From positions 1 to 11,756 of the forward strand of contig CAUDNR010001709.1 of NCBI GenBank assembly GCA_958430865.1: a DNA stretch of 11,756 nucleotides, given 5' to 3'. Of the stretch, positions 1 to 7,629 are shown piece by piece (the stretch's first letter is position 1; every line of letters starts with the position of its first letter). This stretch comes from Entrophospora sp. SA101. Taxonomy: Eukaryota > Glomeromycota > Glomeromycetes > Entrophosporales > Entrophosporaceae. The translations under genes were made by a program, and so were the position numbers. The notes beneath the pieces were generated by a model. It had not been told where the DNA came from. It made no database searches and saw only the letters and a list, made by a program, of their open reading frames with translations.

Positions 1-197
1 AAATTCTTGTCATAACGGATTTTTAAAATTTTTGCTTCACGTATTAATTTTCTTATGTGTCCTGTTTATCCGCTGTGACTGTTAAAGATTTGACTAATGG
101 TGTCATCTAACTTTTGAGCATCCACTGTTTCTTCGATAGTTGCAATTATTTTCAAAGTATTTTTGGAGGAGTTTAGGTGCAGGTCTAGGACTCCAGC
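1..197 (-). pseudogene. unidentified coding relic at left edge
   Basis: Read on the minus strand from 197 downwards, one frame stays open for 43 codons, hits a single TAA at 66-68, and then stays open in the same frame to the window edge. The translation has the character of real protein: stretches such as IIATIEETVDAQKLDDTISQ and TGHIRKLIREAKILKIRYDK are charged and rich in I, L, E and K, unlike the F/Y/N-rich output of random AT-rich DNA. There is no ATG near its beginning, so it would be an internal or 3' part of a gene whose remainder lies left of the window. I do not recognise the family. Either it is a pseudogene with one nonsense change, or the first part ends a gene and the second is chance. 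Confidence is low. Confidence 0.3.
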
Positions 198-1807
198 TTA
201 ATTTTTCTCTAATGTTTTTTTTTTGTTATGATTTCTAATAACGTATCTTTGAGTTCTTATAAATACTCTTTAGTTAGGTCAAACAAGTACACCTCAATAT
301 CCTGGCCTATATAATATAAATATATAAAATAATCAGATTACAAATACCTATTATTATATTAAAATTTTTTGTCTCTCCTCCATAATTGATTATTTAATAT
401 GCGGATTTTTTAAATCACCTTAAAAAGGAATTTGCAACATAAAAATTTCCTCATCAAAGATCCATCGTCACCATTGTATTTCTTTGTTGCTGTTTTTTCC
501 TTTTTTAAAAATGTGGGCAATACAAGTAAGTTTACATATCAAAATCGATATTTATGCAACATAAGCTCCTTATTAATAGTACTAGTGGAGTAGTCACTTG
601 ATTGATTTATCTTTTTCTAAAGTTACGTTTTTTAGTAGAAAAACTTCCATATATATATATATATATACACAAGAAACAAATAAATGAAAAATGACCAGAT
701 AAACTACTTAGTAAGTAGAGAAATATGAACATTCGATTTTATGTTAATGCTGATGAATGATGTTGGTTACTTTGATGGAGGCCAGTTTAATCCTTTTTTT
801 GGATGCTTGCAAATTCTGAAAATCAAAATACTAAATATTAAATAAAGTGATCAAAAAATGTTAAGGGCACACCATCTATCTGTTCTCGTTTCTTTGAGAA
901 GTGACAAAGATAAAAGCGACATAGCTAGAAGAACCCCCTCTTTTCATAGGGATTTAACGGTCTATTTTTTAAAATTTTAATAATAAAAAAAAAAAGTCTT
1001 GGGCTTTGAAGTTAGTCAACTTTCCAATATATTCAAATTGCATGCGAATCACTCAAAAGGAAATCTATTAATAGATTCCCAAGTACTGTACAACAAGAAA
1101 CAGGGGCAGAGTAATTTTTTATATCATGGTAACGACAAATAAACAAACCGTTTTACAAAATGAATCTTTGTTATCGAGAACAAATGTAACAAAATCATTC
1201 AATTATTTTGTATGTTTACAAATATCGAGATCAAAGGTATTTAAATTGTTATTATCATACATTTTGTTATTCATGTATTTCTTAATGGATAAAACAATCA
1301 AAGTCCATATTGTACACTATGTAAGAACAAGATAAAACATATAATTCATAATATTGATGAGACTAAAGGATCACTTTTAAATATTATTTGGAAGATGACT
1401 ATGGCGAAAGGCATGGCCATGGAAATAATGTTAATATAGTGGTGGCGAGTTTAAGCATAGCGAAAAAAATAAGTTGATGACAGCAAGAAAAGAATTCAAA
1501 TAATAATAAACATCAAAGACATCACCAAATAATCTAGAAATATTAATCAAAATAAGAATTTATTACAGAGACATGTATGATGAAGTTATCAAAGAATATG
1601 TTTAATAAATATTAACAATGTGTTATTTTAATGAAAAAGAAAGTTGAAACGGTGGTTGAAAGGAGCCAAAATTTCTGGACAAATTAAATGGATTTTGAAT
1701 AATTGAAAGGTGGGATGAATTAATCGAATATGGTTAAAGGCATTATTTGTAAATATGGATTCATAGATACATTATTATTACCTTTGGGTGACAACGGAAA
1801 AATTTAT
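198..1807. other. AT-rich intergenic DNA, no supportable gene
   Basis: I see no gene I can support in this stretch. It holds a (AT)n run at 649-667, many A/T homopolymers, and a near-perfect palindrome at 1059-1079. Short open frames exist, for example a 40-codon plus-strand frame at 858-980 and a 37-codon frame near 1360-1475 containing YYLEDDYGERHGHGNN. Such lengths are expected by chance at this base composition, and none carries a recognisable motif or convincing splice sites. The rightmost part is the 3' flank of the cyanase gene on the minus strand. Confidence 0.5.
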
Positions 1808-2585
1808 CTACCATTTCTTGTATGGTAAAAATTTTCCTTCAAATGTGATCTTTACTCTCTCTTGATCTTCTTTTTTAACCTTCAAGGGATCAAAAATAGA
1901 AATAATTTATTTAATAATAATGACAATCATTGTATTATTATGGGCGAAGGATATTTTGAAATCAATCTATAATCCAACATCCAACATCAGTGTCAATAAT
2001 TACCTTATCAACATTCGCAGTAAAATCAATTGCAGACATGATTCCATCACCAAACTTTTTACAACAATGTCAAAAACAATAATTTAATTGTTACTATTGT
2101 TGTTTTAGTTAAATTATAATTATATGGATGAAATTATAATACCTTTTCATTAACAATAGACTTTAATGGATATCCATAAACCTATTTAAAAAGGAAATTA
2201 ACAATTAATTGAACAATTCCTCTCAAAGTGAAGGATTTCAAAAAAAATTTTGAAAACAATAATTTACTTGTAAGATTTCATAAAACCGGTAGAGAAATGG
2301 ATCACTCGGTGGCATATTAATTAATCTTAAAAAAAAAAAAATCCCAATTTAATTTAATTGAAGAGATTCTATAAAAAGATTTATTATATAATAAAGTTTT
2401 TGTGGTCAAACCAACCCTCCACGAGTAGGGAAATAAGATTTATCGAGGTCATCAATTAAATAGCTTTCTTTAATATCCAATATGACACTAAGTTTTTTCA
2501 GATCATCTTCATCCGGTTTTGCCTTTATTATATTAAAAAAATAATATGGTATTAATAATTAATTAGTAATAATTAAAAAAGACAT

Positions 2586-2648
<63 letters not shown>

Positions 2649-2963
2649 CTTGTCCATAAAATACTGCTGCGACCCAAACTTCATCTCTTCCAAGTTTTTC
2701 TGCAATATCATTAAATCTACATATTATTTTATTAATGGATAAATAATTTCAGTCTTGTTACTTTAATCATCCTCATCTTCTTTATAACAAATAATAAATT
2801 ATCATTGTACGTTATTTTCTTTGCATTTTTTCCTTCAAATAATTTTTGACAAATACTTGGAAGTTTGGCTTTCAATGATGGCTTTTAAAGATAATTAGCA
2901 AATGTATTAATTAAATTTTCAATAATAATTGTTATTTTAATGTATAAATATACATACATCCAT
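1808..2963 (-). CDS. cynS: cyanate lyase (cyanase), 8 coding exons
   Basis: Cyanase catalyses the bicarbonate-dependent breakdown of cyanate to CO2 and ammonia (via carbamate) in the cytosol as a homodecamer. Coding exons on the minus strand are 2958-2963, 2811-2881, 2650-2716, 2416-2522, 2268-2325, 2143-2181, 2004-2054 and 1808-1879. Together they give 471 nt, 156 residues plus stop, the same length as E. coli CynS. The N-terminal helical domain includes IAEKLGRDEVWVAAVFYGQ (30-48). The C-terminal catalytic domain has YRFYEIL (96-102), FGDGIMSAIDF (117-127) and the family-typical end GKFLPYKKW. The catalytic triad Arg97, Glu100 and Ser123 (E. coli R96/E99/S122) is intact. All seven introns are GT-AG with consistent phase. 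Exon 2 has no Met and an upstream in-frame TAA, so the start must come from the 6-nt exon ATGGAT, followed by a GTATGT donor. No frameshift or stop is present. The decayed Crinkler-like gene lies upstream on the same strand. Confidence 0.95.
2523..2649 (-). other. cyanase intron 3 with microsatellite
   Basis: This 127-nt intron is the longest of the cyanase gene. Its donor GTAAAT (2644-2649) merges directly into the tetranucleotide repeat that fills about half of the intron. Its acceptor ATAATAAAG precedes the codons for AKPDEDD. Phase is 0. Confidence 0.9.
2584..2648. repeat. (ATTT)n / (AAAT)n microsatellite, about 16 units
   Basis: An uninterrupted tetranucleotide run of about 65 bp lies inside cyanase intron 3. 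On the coding (minus) strand it reads AAATAAAT... immediately after the splice donor, so the donor hexamer itself is in register with the repeat. Confidence 0.97.
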
Positions 2964-3361
2964 TTCGAAAATTCAAAGAAAAATAATTTGGGGTATACTG
3001 CAATAAAACTAGAAAAGTGAACATTCGTACTACCAAGAATTCCAGGGTTCAAATCTAGTCATCAAAATAATTATTATTATGTCCATTTGTTGTCTTCTAT
3101 ATAAAAATAATTCCACTATGGAACCCAAGATTTGCACCGATTTGAGAAATAAATTTTGTTTGGAAGCATGTAATAAAAGAACACAATAAAAAATGACTCC
3201 AATTGACGTTTAATCTAAAAATGGAAGTATATTTCCTATAGCAATCTTCGATATCCGTAAATTGTCGTTTTCTCGTTGATTGATTATGACACCGATCTCT
3301 CACGTCCTTATCATTTTCAAACTTAATTAGAAAAGAGTTCCCGGAATAACTTTATTTGCTT
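2964..3361. other. cyanase upstream region
   Basis: This is AT-rich DNA between the cyanase start and the Crinkler-like relic, and it must contain the cyanase promoter and 5' UTR. I see no strong TATA or CCAAT box close to the start. A sequence resembling a tRNA B box (GGGTTCAAATC) lies near 3046-3056. A 68-codon minus-strand frame (3097-3303) is open but unrecognised. It lies just downstream of the Crinkler-like relic on the same strand and could be its decayed 3' part, which is inference only. Confidence 0.4.
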
Positions 3362-4150
3362 ACCAAAGTTTGTGTTTCAGAAAGGATGTTTTAACCAATC
3401 CACTCGCTGTAAATATCACACAAACATCTTCCACTCAATATGACTAGGAAGCTAAATTTGTCTAAATATTTATCATTGAGAGCTTCATCTGGTGCTTCTA
3501 ATGCCCGACCATATCACTAACAAGTATGTCAATAAGATTATTGTCAACAAAAACAGGCATTCCTTGTCTTTTTGGTGGTGATAAAGGTGATATTGGTAAG
3601 AACGCTCGCTTTTGACGTGAATTGCTCACAAAGGTCGGCCAAACGTTGCTTTACAGAACCACATCACAAATGGTTCAGATGTCATATGAGAATAGAACAA
3701 TGATGATTTATCCTCACCATACTTTACCTGGTTACAAATTGCTGCTGATCGCATTCCATCAATCGCAATAATGGCTGTCAAATCCTTTGGTTGCACATTT
3801 TTAGCAATCTTTAACACTACTTGATCTGGTGACATTTTCGACATGCTTCTATCCAGCCACCTTTGTGTTTTTCCAATCGAAGAGGCATTGCTTGCGATGC
3901 AGTTTCATCACTATGTTCCTCTAATAGATCTATTTTAGTACCATTTTCAAAAGAGATATTAATTACAAACACATTTTCAAATCGTCCCTTCAGTTCCTTA
4001 TGAGCAATCATAAAAATAGTGGCGTGATACTTTTATCCGGCTGTTGCCTTGTATAATGTTTGTGGTGTTCGATAGTTCTCTCAAATCATTTGATTCTGGA
4101 AATACCCACTTGTTCTAAGAAGTAGTTCTGGTGGCAGTTATTCCAATTTA
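3362..4150 (-). pseudogene. decayed Crinkler-like (CRN) gene
   Basis: Minus-strand protein-like segments follow one another in the order expected of one protein but in shifting frames. A segment ending at about 4011 holds LPPELLLRTSGYFQNQ and YRTPQTLYKATAG, broken by TGA and TAA. The frame 3817-4011 holds KELKGRFENVFVINISFENG and LLEEHSDETASQAMPLRLEK. After a frame change, 3626-3844 holds SPDQVVLKIAKNVQ, TAIIAIDGMRSA and EPFVMWFCKATFGRPL. Then come QKRAFLPISPLSPPKRQGMP with DNNLIDILVSD and, after another shift, YGRALEAPDEALNDKY. From memory of the family, this order (DLILR-GYF, DQVVL, IAIDGMRS, FVMWFCTATF, RRAFLP, GHGRALEA) resembles the C-terminal NTPase-like region of Crinkler-family proteins of arbuscular mycorrhizal fungi. 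At least two stops and three frameshifts make it a pseudogene. The N-terminal signal and LFLAK-type region is not seen. The family call is inference; the broken-gene call is well supported. Confidence 0.6.
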
Positions 4151-4874
4151 TCTGATAACAAAACTTACAATGAATTTATTCGAGTGTTCAAACATAAAGA
4201 AAATAGATACTCTAAAAAGCACAAGTCAATTTACAAGTTAATTAGCATCACAGATAGTATACAAAACAATAAAGTGATTAGCTTCACCATCTAGACGATG
4301 AAAAGAAACAATGACAATTAATAGATGATAGAAGGGAAGATCATTAGTTGAAATGTGAATTATTAAGGAAAAAAACACAGGTTAGTCAACGTTCAACCTC
4401 TCCACATTTCCATCCTAACTAAACTCTTCCAACTTCTTTACTGCGTTTTTTAATTGATTTTCCGATTTCTTCGATTGTTGGCATTTTTTAAAAGTATATA
4501 AAAAATTTTTTCGTTGTTCTTGCTGGCGTTTTATTTTCATTGCTTATTTTTTTAAATCATTCAATATCCTTCATATAAGATAATAATTGAGGTAATTGGT
4601 CCAAAACTGGAGATTAGACAAGTATTAAGTTGCTACCAAAGAGACATACCTAGCTTATCTTGTAATTTATGTATTATTGGTAAAGAGGTAATGTATGAAT
4701 GAAATTGACTACGCCACTAATACACCACAACCAGGTTGGAAAATTCCATTCTCCATTCAAAAAATCAACGGAGCAATGGAGCAAAAAACATTACAATTAT
4801 TATGTTTTTAATAGAACGCAACGGAGTTAATCGCAGATCAATTACAAATTTGTATACTGATCTAAAAGCAAAAT
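4151..4874. other. AT-rich DNA, faint minus-strand coding traces
   Basis: There is no gene I can support here. On the minus strand, short open pieces occur near 4440-4700, for example MPTIEEIGKSIKKRSKEVGR ending near 4427 and SLPIIHKLQDKL then VLDQLPQLLSYMKDIE around 4570-4690. The latter two are separated by a GTATGT...CTCCAG interval of only 43 nt. They might be further debris of the minus-strand relics on either side, but frames are interrupted and the putative intron is much shorter than others in this window. Confidence 0.3.
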
Positions 4875-5039
4875 TTATTGTTTTATAAAGTGATCAACCA
4901 GTGAGTCTACCAATCTTGTCTGTCCATAAATAAAAATGGGGAATTGGCGATAGCCAGTCAAAATTAAAAGGTCGCCAATTTCCTTAGACGAGAATGAAAA
5001 CAAAGGATATGGATGATAATAAGAACTTGCCGCAGAAAA
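4875..5039 (-). pseudogene. unidentified minus-strand coding relic
   Basis: A 54-codon frame on the minus strand is open from 5039 to a TAA at 4875-4877. It contains PLFSFSSKEIGDLLILTGYR followed by QFPIFIYGQTRLVDSLVDHF and IKQ. The mix of G, D, T, R, V and L is much more protein-like than random AT-rich translation. There is no ATG and no recognised domain. It sits upstream of the Crinkler-like relic on the same strand, so it may be an earlier part of that gene or an independent fragment. A 9-bp inverted repeat lies within it. Confidence 0.35.
4940..4983. repeat. inverted repeat AATTGGCGA / TCGCCAATT
   Basis: AATTGGCGA at 4942-4950 is the exact reverse complement of TCGCCAATT at 4972-4980, separated by 21 nt. 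One further near-pair (GG/CC with a bulge) extends the stem outwards. It could be a chance foldback or the remnant of a small element, and it overlaps the coding relic. Confidence 0.6.
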
Positions 5040-5341
5040 TCAAATATAATAAATCCAGTAAAACAATGATATGATTTTTGTGAATGGTGTTGCTATTCTA
5101 TGAAAAAATGCACCTTCAAAATAACATCCAATCAGTAAAAAAGAACAATGATAATAATATGATCTTCTTTTTTCTATGCCGATTTTACACTACATAAACA
5201 AACTTTTTTTTTGTATAATAGTAAAAATTTTCGCTAATTATGATGTCATGTTTCAAAAAAAAAATTTTTTTTAAAGAAATAATCAACTAATACGAATATA
5301 ATTTAACAATTTAACAAACGTATAATATAAATATAATAAAC
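5040..5341 (+). promoter_or_regulatory. PC4 gene upstream region
   Basis: This is AT-rich DNA directly upstream of the PC4-like gene. It holds an A10T8 tract at about 5255-5272 and several TATAATATAAATATAATAAA-like stretches just before the ATG. The promoter and 5' UTR must lie here, but no single TATA box stands out from the background. Confidence 0.4.
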
Positions 5342-5962
5342 ATGGATAACAAAGCTTCCCAAACCTCAGAAGATAATAAAAGATCAACCGAGGAAAAACA
5401 AACAGAAGAAATGCTCGACGAAGAACCACAATCGTCGTCAAAAGCATGCAATTTTTTTTTTATTATGATTATAATTGTGATTTTTATTTTTTCACAGATT
5501 ATTTATTATTACTTCTCTTAATTCGTTTCATGTAGTTGAAGAAACTTGAAGTAGATTGTGGAAAGAATGAACAAGGAGAAACATATTTCAAAGTAATAAT
5601 AAATAATATATATATATAATTTATAATATACATCATATGTTAGATTATTTATTTAATATTCTTCTCCATATGTATTAGTTGTCAGATAAGAAAAGAGTTA
5701 CAATTAAAGAATGGAAGAATATGATATTACTTGATATTCGTGAATTTTTTGTAGCCGATGATGGAACTTTGAAACCAACTAAAAAAGGCATTTTAATCTT
5801 TTTACATATATATATATTTTTTTTAATCAAATTACAAAATCAATTAATAATTGATAATTGATTGTTTTCCTTTTAAAAGGCATTTCATTGCAAGAAGATC
5901 AATGGAATAAATTGAAATCGTTAGGAAATGATATCGATGAAGCAATAAATAGTTTAAAATAA
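5342..5962 (+). CDS. SUB1: PC4/SUB1-type transcriptional coactivator, 4 exons
   Basis: PC4 (p15, yeast Sub1) is a nuclear single-stranded-DNA-binding coactivator of RNA polymerase II that also works in transcript elongation, termination and genome stability. Exons are 5342-5443, 5536-5592, 5679-5787 and 5880-5962, giving 116 residues. Residues 1-34 are an acidic, Ser/Glu/Gln-rich tail typical of the family's regulatory N terminus. The PC4 domain follows: LKKLEVDCGKNEQGETYFK (35-53), LSDKKRVTIKEWKNMILLDI (54-73), REFF, LKPTKKG, then ISLQEDQWNKL and IDEAINSLK at the end. This is the full beta-sheet plus C-terminal helix layout. Intron 2 is GTAATA...TAG. Introns 1 and 3 have no usable GT and are in phase only with GC donors (see separate entries). 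The start is the first ATG, preceded by a long AT-rich leader. Apart from the splice sites, nothing suggests decay. An AATAAA follows at 6016. Confidence 0.92.
5444..5535 (+). other. PC4 intron 1, GC-AG
   Basis: The preceding exon ends ...TCGTCAAAA and the next exon must start TTGAAGAAACTT (LKKL). The only in-phase junction is AAA|GCATGC...CATGTAG|TTG, a GC-AG intron of 92 nt. The two nearby GT dinucleotides (in TCGTCGTCA) leave the wrong phase and lead to a stop, and read-through hits a TAA. Confidence 0.8.
5788..5879 (+). other. PC4 intron 3, GC-AG, flanked by a direct repeat
   Basis: The conserved sequence KPTKKGISL must be assembled from ...ACTAAAAAAG|GCATTTTA and TTTTAAAAG|GCATTTCATTG. 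No GT occurs anywhere between the exon end and a point ten or so bases before the acceptor, so the donor must be GC. The intron is 92 nt. The same 11-mer AAAAGGCATTT lies at both exon-intron boundaries (5783-5793 and 5875-5885). Confidence 0.8.
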
Positions 5963-5998
5963 TGCACTTACTCTTCGCTCGCTTATAATTTGCAGGAT

Positions 5999-6021
5999 AT
6001 TATAATAATAATAATAATAAA
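5999..6021. repeat. (TAA)n microsatellite
   Basis: About seven TAA/ATA units lie in the 3' flank of the PC4 gene and run into the likely polyadenylation signal. Confidence 0.85.
6016..6021 (+). terminator. candidate poly(A) signal of PC4 gene
   Basis: AATAAA lies 54 nt after the stop codon. It is also the end of a TAA microsatellite, so the match may be incidental. Confidence 0.4.
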
Positions 6022-6503
6022 TAATTTTTAATTGTTATGTAACTTTGAATGAATTGTTTGAGAATACTTGTGAAACTTTGACATGAAACATCTTCACATT
6101 ATTATTTATTATCTATTGACCAGCTAATTAACAAACTAATATTTAAAACAGCAGGCAGCGATTGCTGGTTTCATTGGTTTAGATATTGTTAATAACAATG
6201 GGCTTTCTTTCATTTTTATGTCCAAATTAACGAAAGAATACAATTCAACTAAATCGGTGCAACATACTTTGTAACAATTTAGAAAAGATTGACAATATTT
6301 AGAAAGGATTGGCAATGATACTAACTCTCTTTAGAATTTTCAAAAGAAAGGAAATTTTCATTTCACGAATTGATTGCGTTGTATCATTGATCCATTGATT
6401 AATTATTGACCATGATCATGATCACTCTCTCGAATTTTTTTAAAACGTTCAAAGATTGTATTTACAAGTAAAAAAAATGAAGAAAAAATCATTTGATCAA
6501 AAT
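6022..6503. other. intergenic DNA without a supportable gene
   Basis: This is AT-rich DNA. A 40-codon plus-strand frame at 6152-6274 (AAIAGFIGLDIVNNNGLSFI) follows an AAACAG acceptor-like site. It has no start, partner exon or known motif and is within chance expectation. A short ATGATCATGATCA direct repeat lies near 6411-6424. Confidence 0.45.
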
Positions 6504-6840
6504 CATGCCTTCCAAAAATGTGAAGAAATATTTTTCCCGCCACTAAAAATTTGGAATTAATCCATTATTGTTTTAGTATTAGCATCGCCATTAGAAAACA
6601 ACAATTTGGAATTAATTCGTTATTATTAATATCTAATTAAAGGAAATCATCAAAGTTTTTTTTTTTGAAAAGATTCTTGCCTTTTTGAAAATGTGATTTA
6701 TTGTATTATTTCTAATATTAAAACGGCCATTCCTTTTTTGAAAGTGCAAAGAAAAATGTAATGATTTCGGAATTAATTTTATTATTATTTTTCCTAATAT
6801 TAAAAACGACCATGCCTTTTTTGAAAGTGTGAAGAAGAAA
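6504..6840. repeat. degenerate tandem repeat, unit about 85 bp
   Basis: Related blocks recur. CATGCCTT/CTTGCCTT/CATTCCTT/CATGCCTT boxes start at 6504, 6676, 6728 and 6811. CCTTTTTTGAAAGTG is exact at about 6732 and 6815. TAATATTAAAACGGCCAT (6713) matches TAATATTAAAAACGACCAT (6795). AATTTGGAATTAAT is exact at 6548 and 6603, with a variant at 6764. Spacings of about 83-87 nt, plus one of 52, point to a diverged tandem array with a deletion in one unit. Confidence 0.7.
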
Positions 6841-7566
6841 AGGCGTTATTTATTTTTTAAGAGTAGTAGTAGAGTTATAGGTAACGCGAATTTTACTATG
6901 ATTTTTTGGCTGCCGATCATTAAAATATTAGTGTAGTCGTAATAACATTATTATTATATATAAAGAATATTTTATTTTATTTTATTTGTAAATATTATCT
7001 ATTGAATGATAAGAGAATGATAATTACTGTTCCTTATTTAAAAATAAATTATGATGTTTGTTAATTATATTAATTATTTTTACAAAATACATATTATATT
7101 TCACAAAATACCAAGTAAAATTACAGGAAACTCCCACTTTTTGTTTAAATTTGATATAACCTCCACGAAGAATAAGTATATAGAACAAGTATTGTAGGTA
7201 GTATAGATTGAGATATATTGTTGCCTTGTTCGGTTTATAAAATACAACTATTATATGTACATTAAGATTAATTTTTCTGAAACAAATTCATCGCCAAATT
7301 AGGAAATTTAGAAAATTAGAAAATTTGCCGCATGAACCGGCCGTTTATTCTGCATTGCGTGCTTGTTTATTTGTTGTGTAAATCCCCGAAATCCTAATTT
7401 CGGTTTTGTAGTTATTTTTAAATCTTTTTAAAATGTATAAAATAATTCAAAAAATTTTCTTTTCTCAATAATTAAAATTTTGAAAATTTCGAGTTACAAT
7501 AATAATTAACATCTGCCCATTCGTACACTCTCTCCCATTCACCAATTAAATTCTATCCTTTTTCAT
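6841..7566. other. nuclease upstream region, no gene seen
   Basis: I see no gene in this intergenic stretch. It holds a short (ATTTT)n run near 6970-6987 and a 7-bp perfect hairpin CCGAAAT-CCTA-ATTTCGG at 7386-7403. A CCAAT box lies at 7542-7546 shortly before the candidate TATA box. Confidence 0.5.
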
Positions 7567-7573
7567 TATAAAA
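7542..7573 (+). promoter_or_regulatory. candidate core promoter of the nuclease gene
   Basis: CCAAT (7542-7546) and TATAAAA (7567-7573) lie about 88 and 57 nt upstream of the nuclease ATG. This spacing would place transcription start about 25-35 nt before the ATG. In DNA this AT-rich a TATAAAA is common, so the call rests on its position and the nearby CCAAT. Confidence 0.4.
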
Positions 7574-7594
7574 ATAATAATAATAATAATAATC
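7574..7594. repeat. (AAT)n microsatellite in nuclease promoter
   Basis: About seven ATA/AAT units lie between the candidate TATA box and the nuclease ATG, probably at or near the 5' UTR. Confidence 0.85.
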
Positions 7595-7629
7595 ATTATT
7601 ATAATATAAACAACTTTATTTTTTTCAAA

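Noticed and set aside
858..980. 40-codon plus-strand ATG frame (MLRAHHLSVLVSLRSDKDKS)
   Set aside because: It has a somewhat protein-like composition but is short, isolated and without motif or splice context.
1126..1335. 69-codon plus-strand frame
   Set aside because: Its translation is F/Y/L/K-rich like random AT-rich DNA, with no motif, no homologous feel and no splice or promoter context. The length is within chance at this composition.
2584..2648. Tetranucleotide array considered as a CRISPR or satellite array
   Set aside because: It is a plain (ATTT)n microsatellite without spacers, located in an intron.
3097..3303. 68-codon minus-strand frame
   Set aside because: It could be the decayed 3' end of the Crinkler-like relic, but I cannot match it to that family, so it is mentioned only as part of the intergenic entry.
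4607..4649. Possible GTATGT...CTCCAG intron joining minus-strand pieces
   Set aside because: At 43 nt it is far shorter than the 76-127 nt introns elsewhere in the window, and the frames on both sides soon stop.
6152..6274. 40-codon plus-strand exon-like frame after an AAACAG site
   Set aside because: It has no start, no partner exon and no known motif. A frame of this length is expected several times by chance in this much AT-rich DNA.
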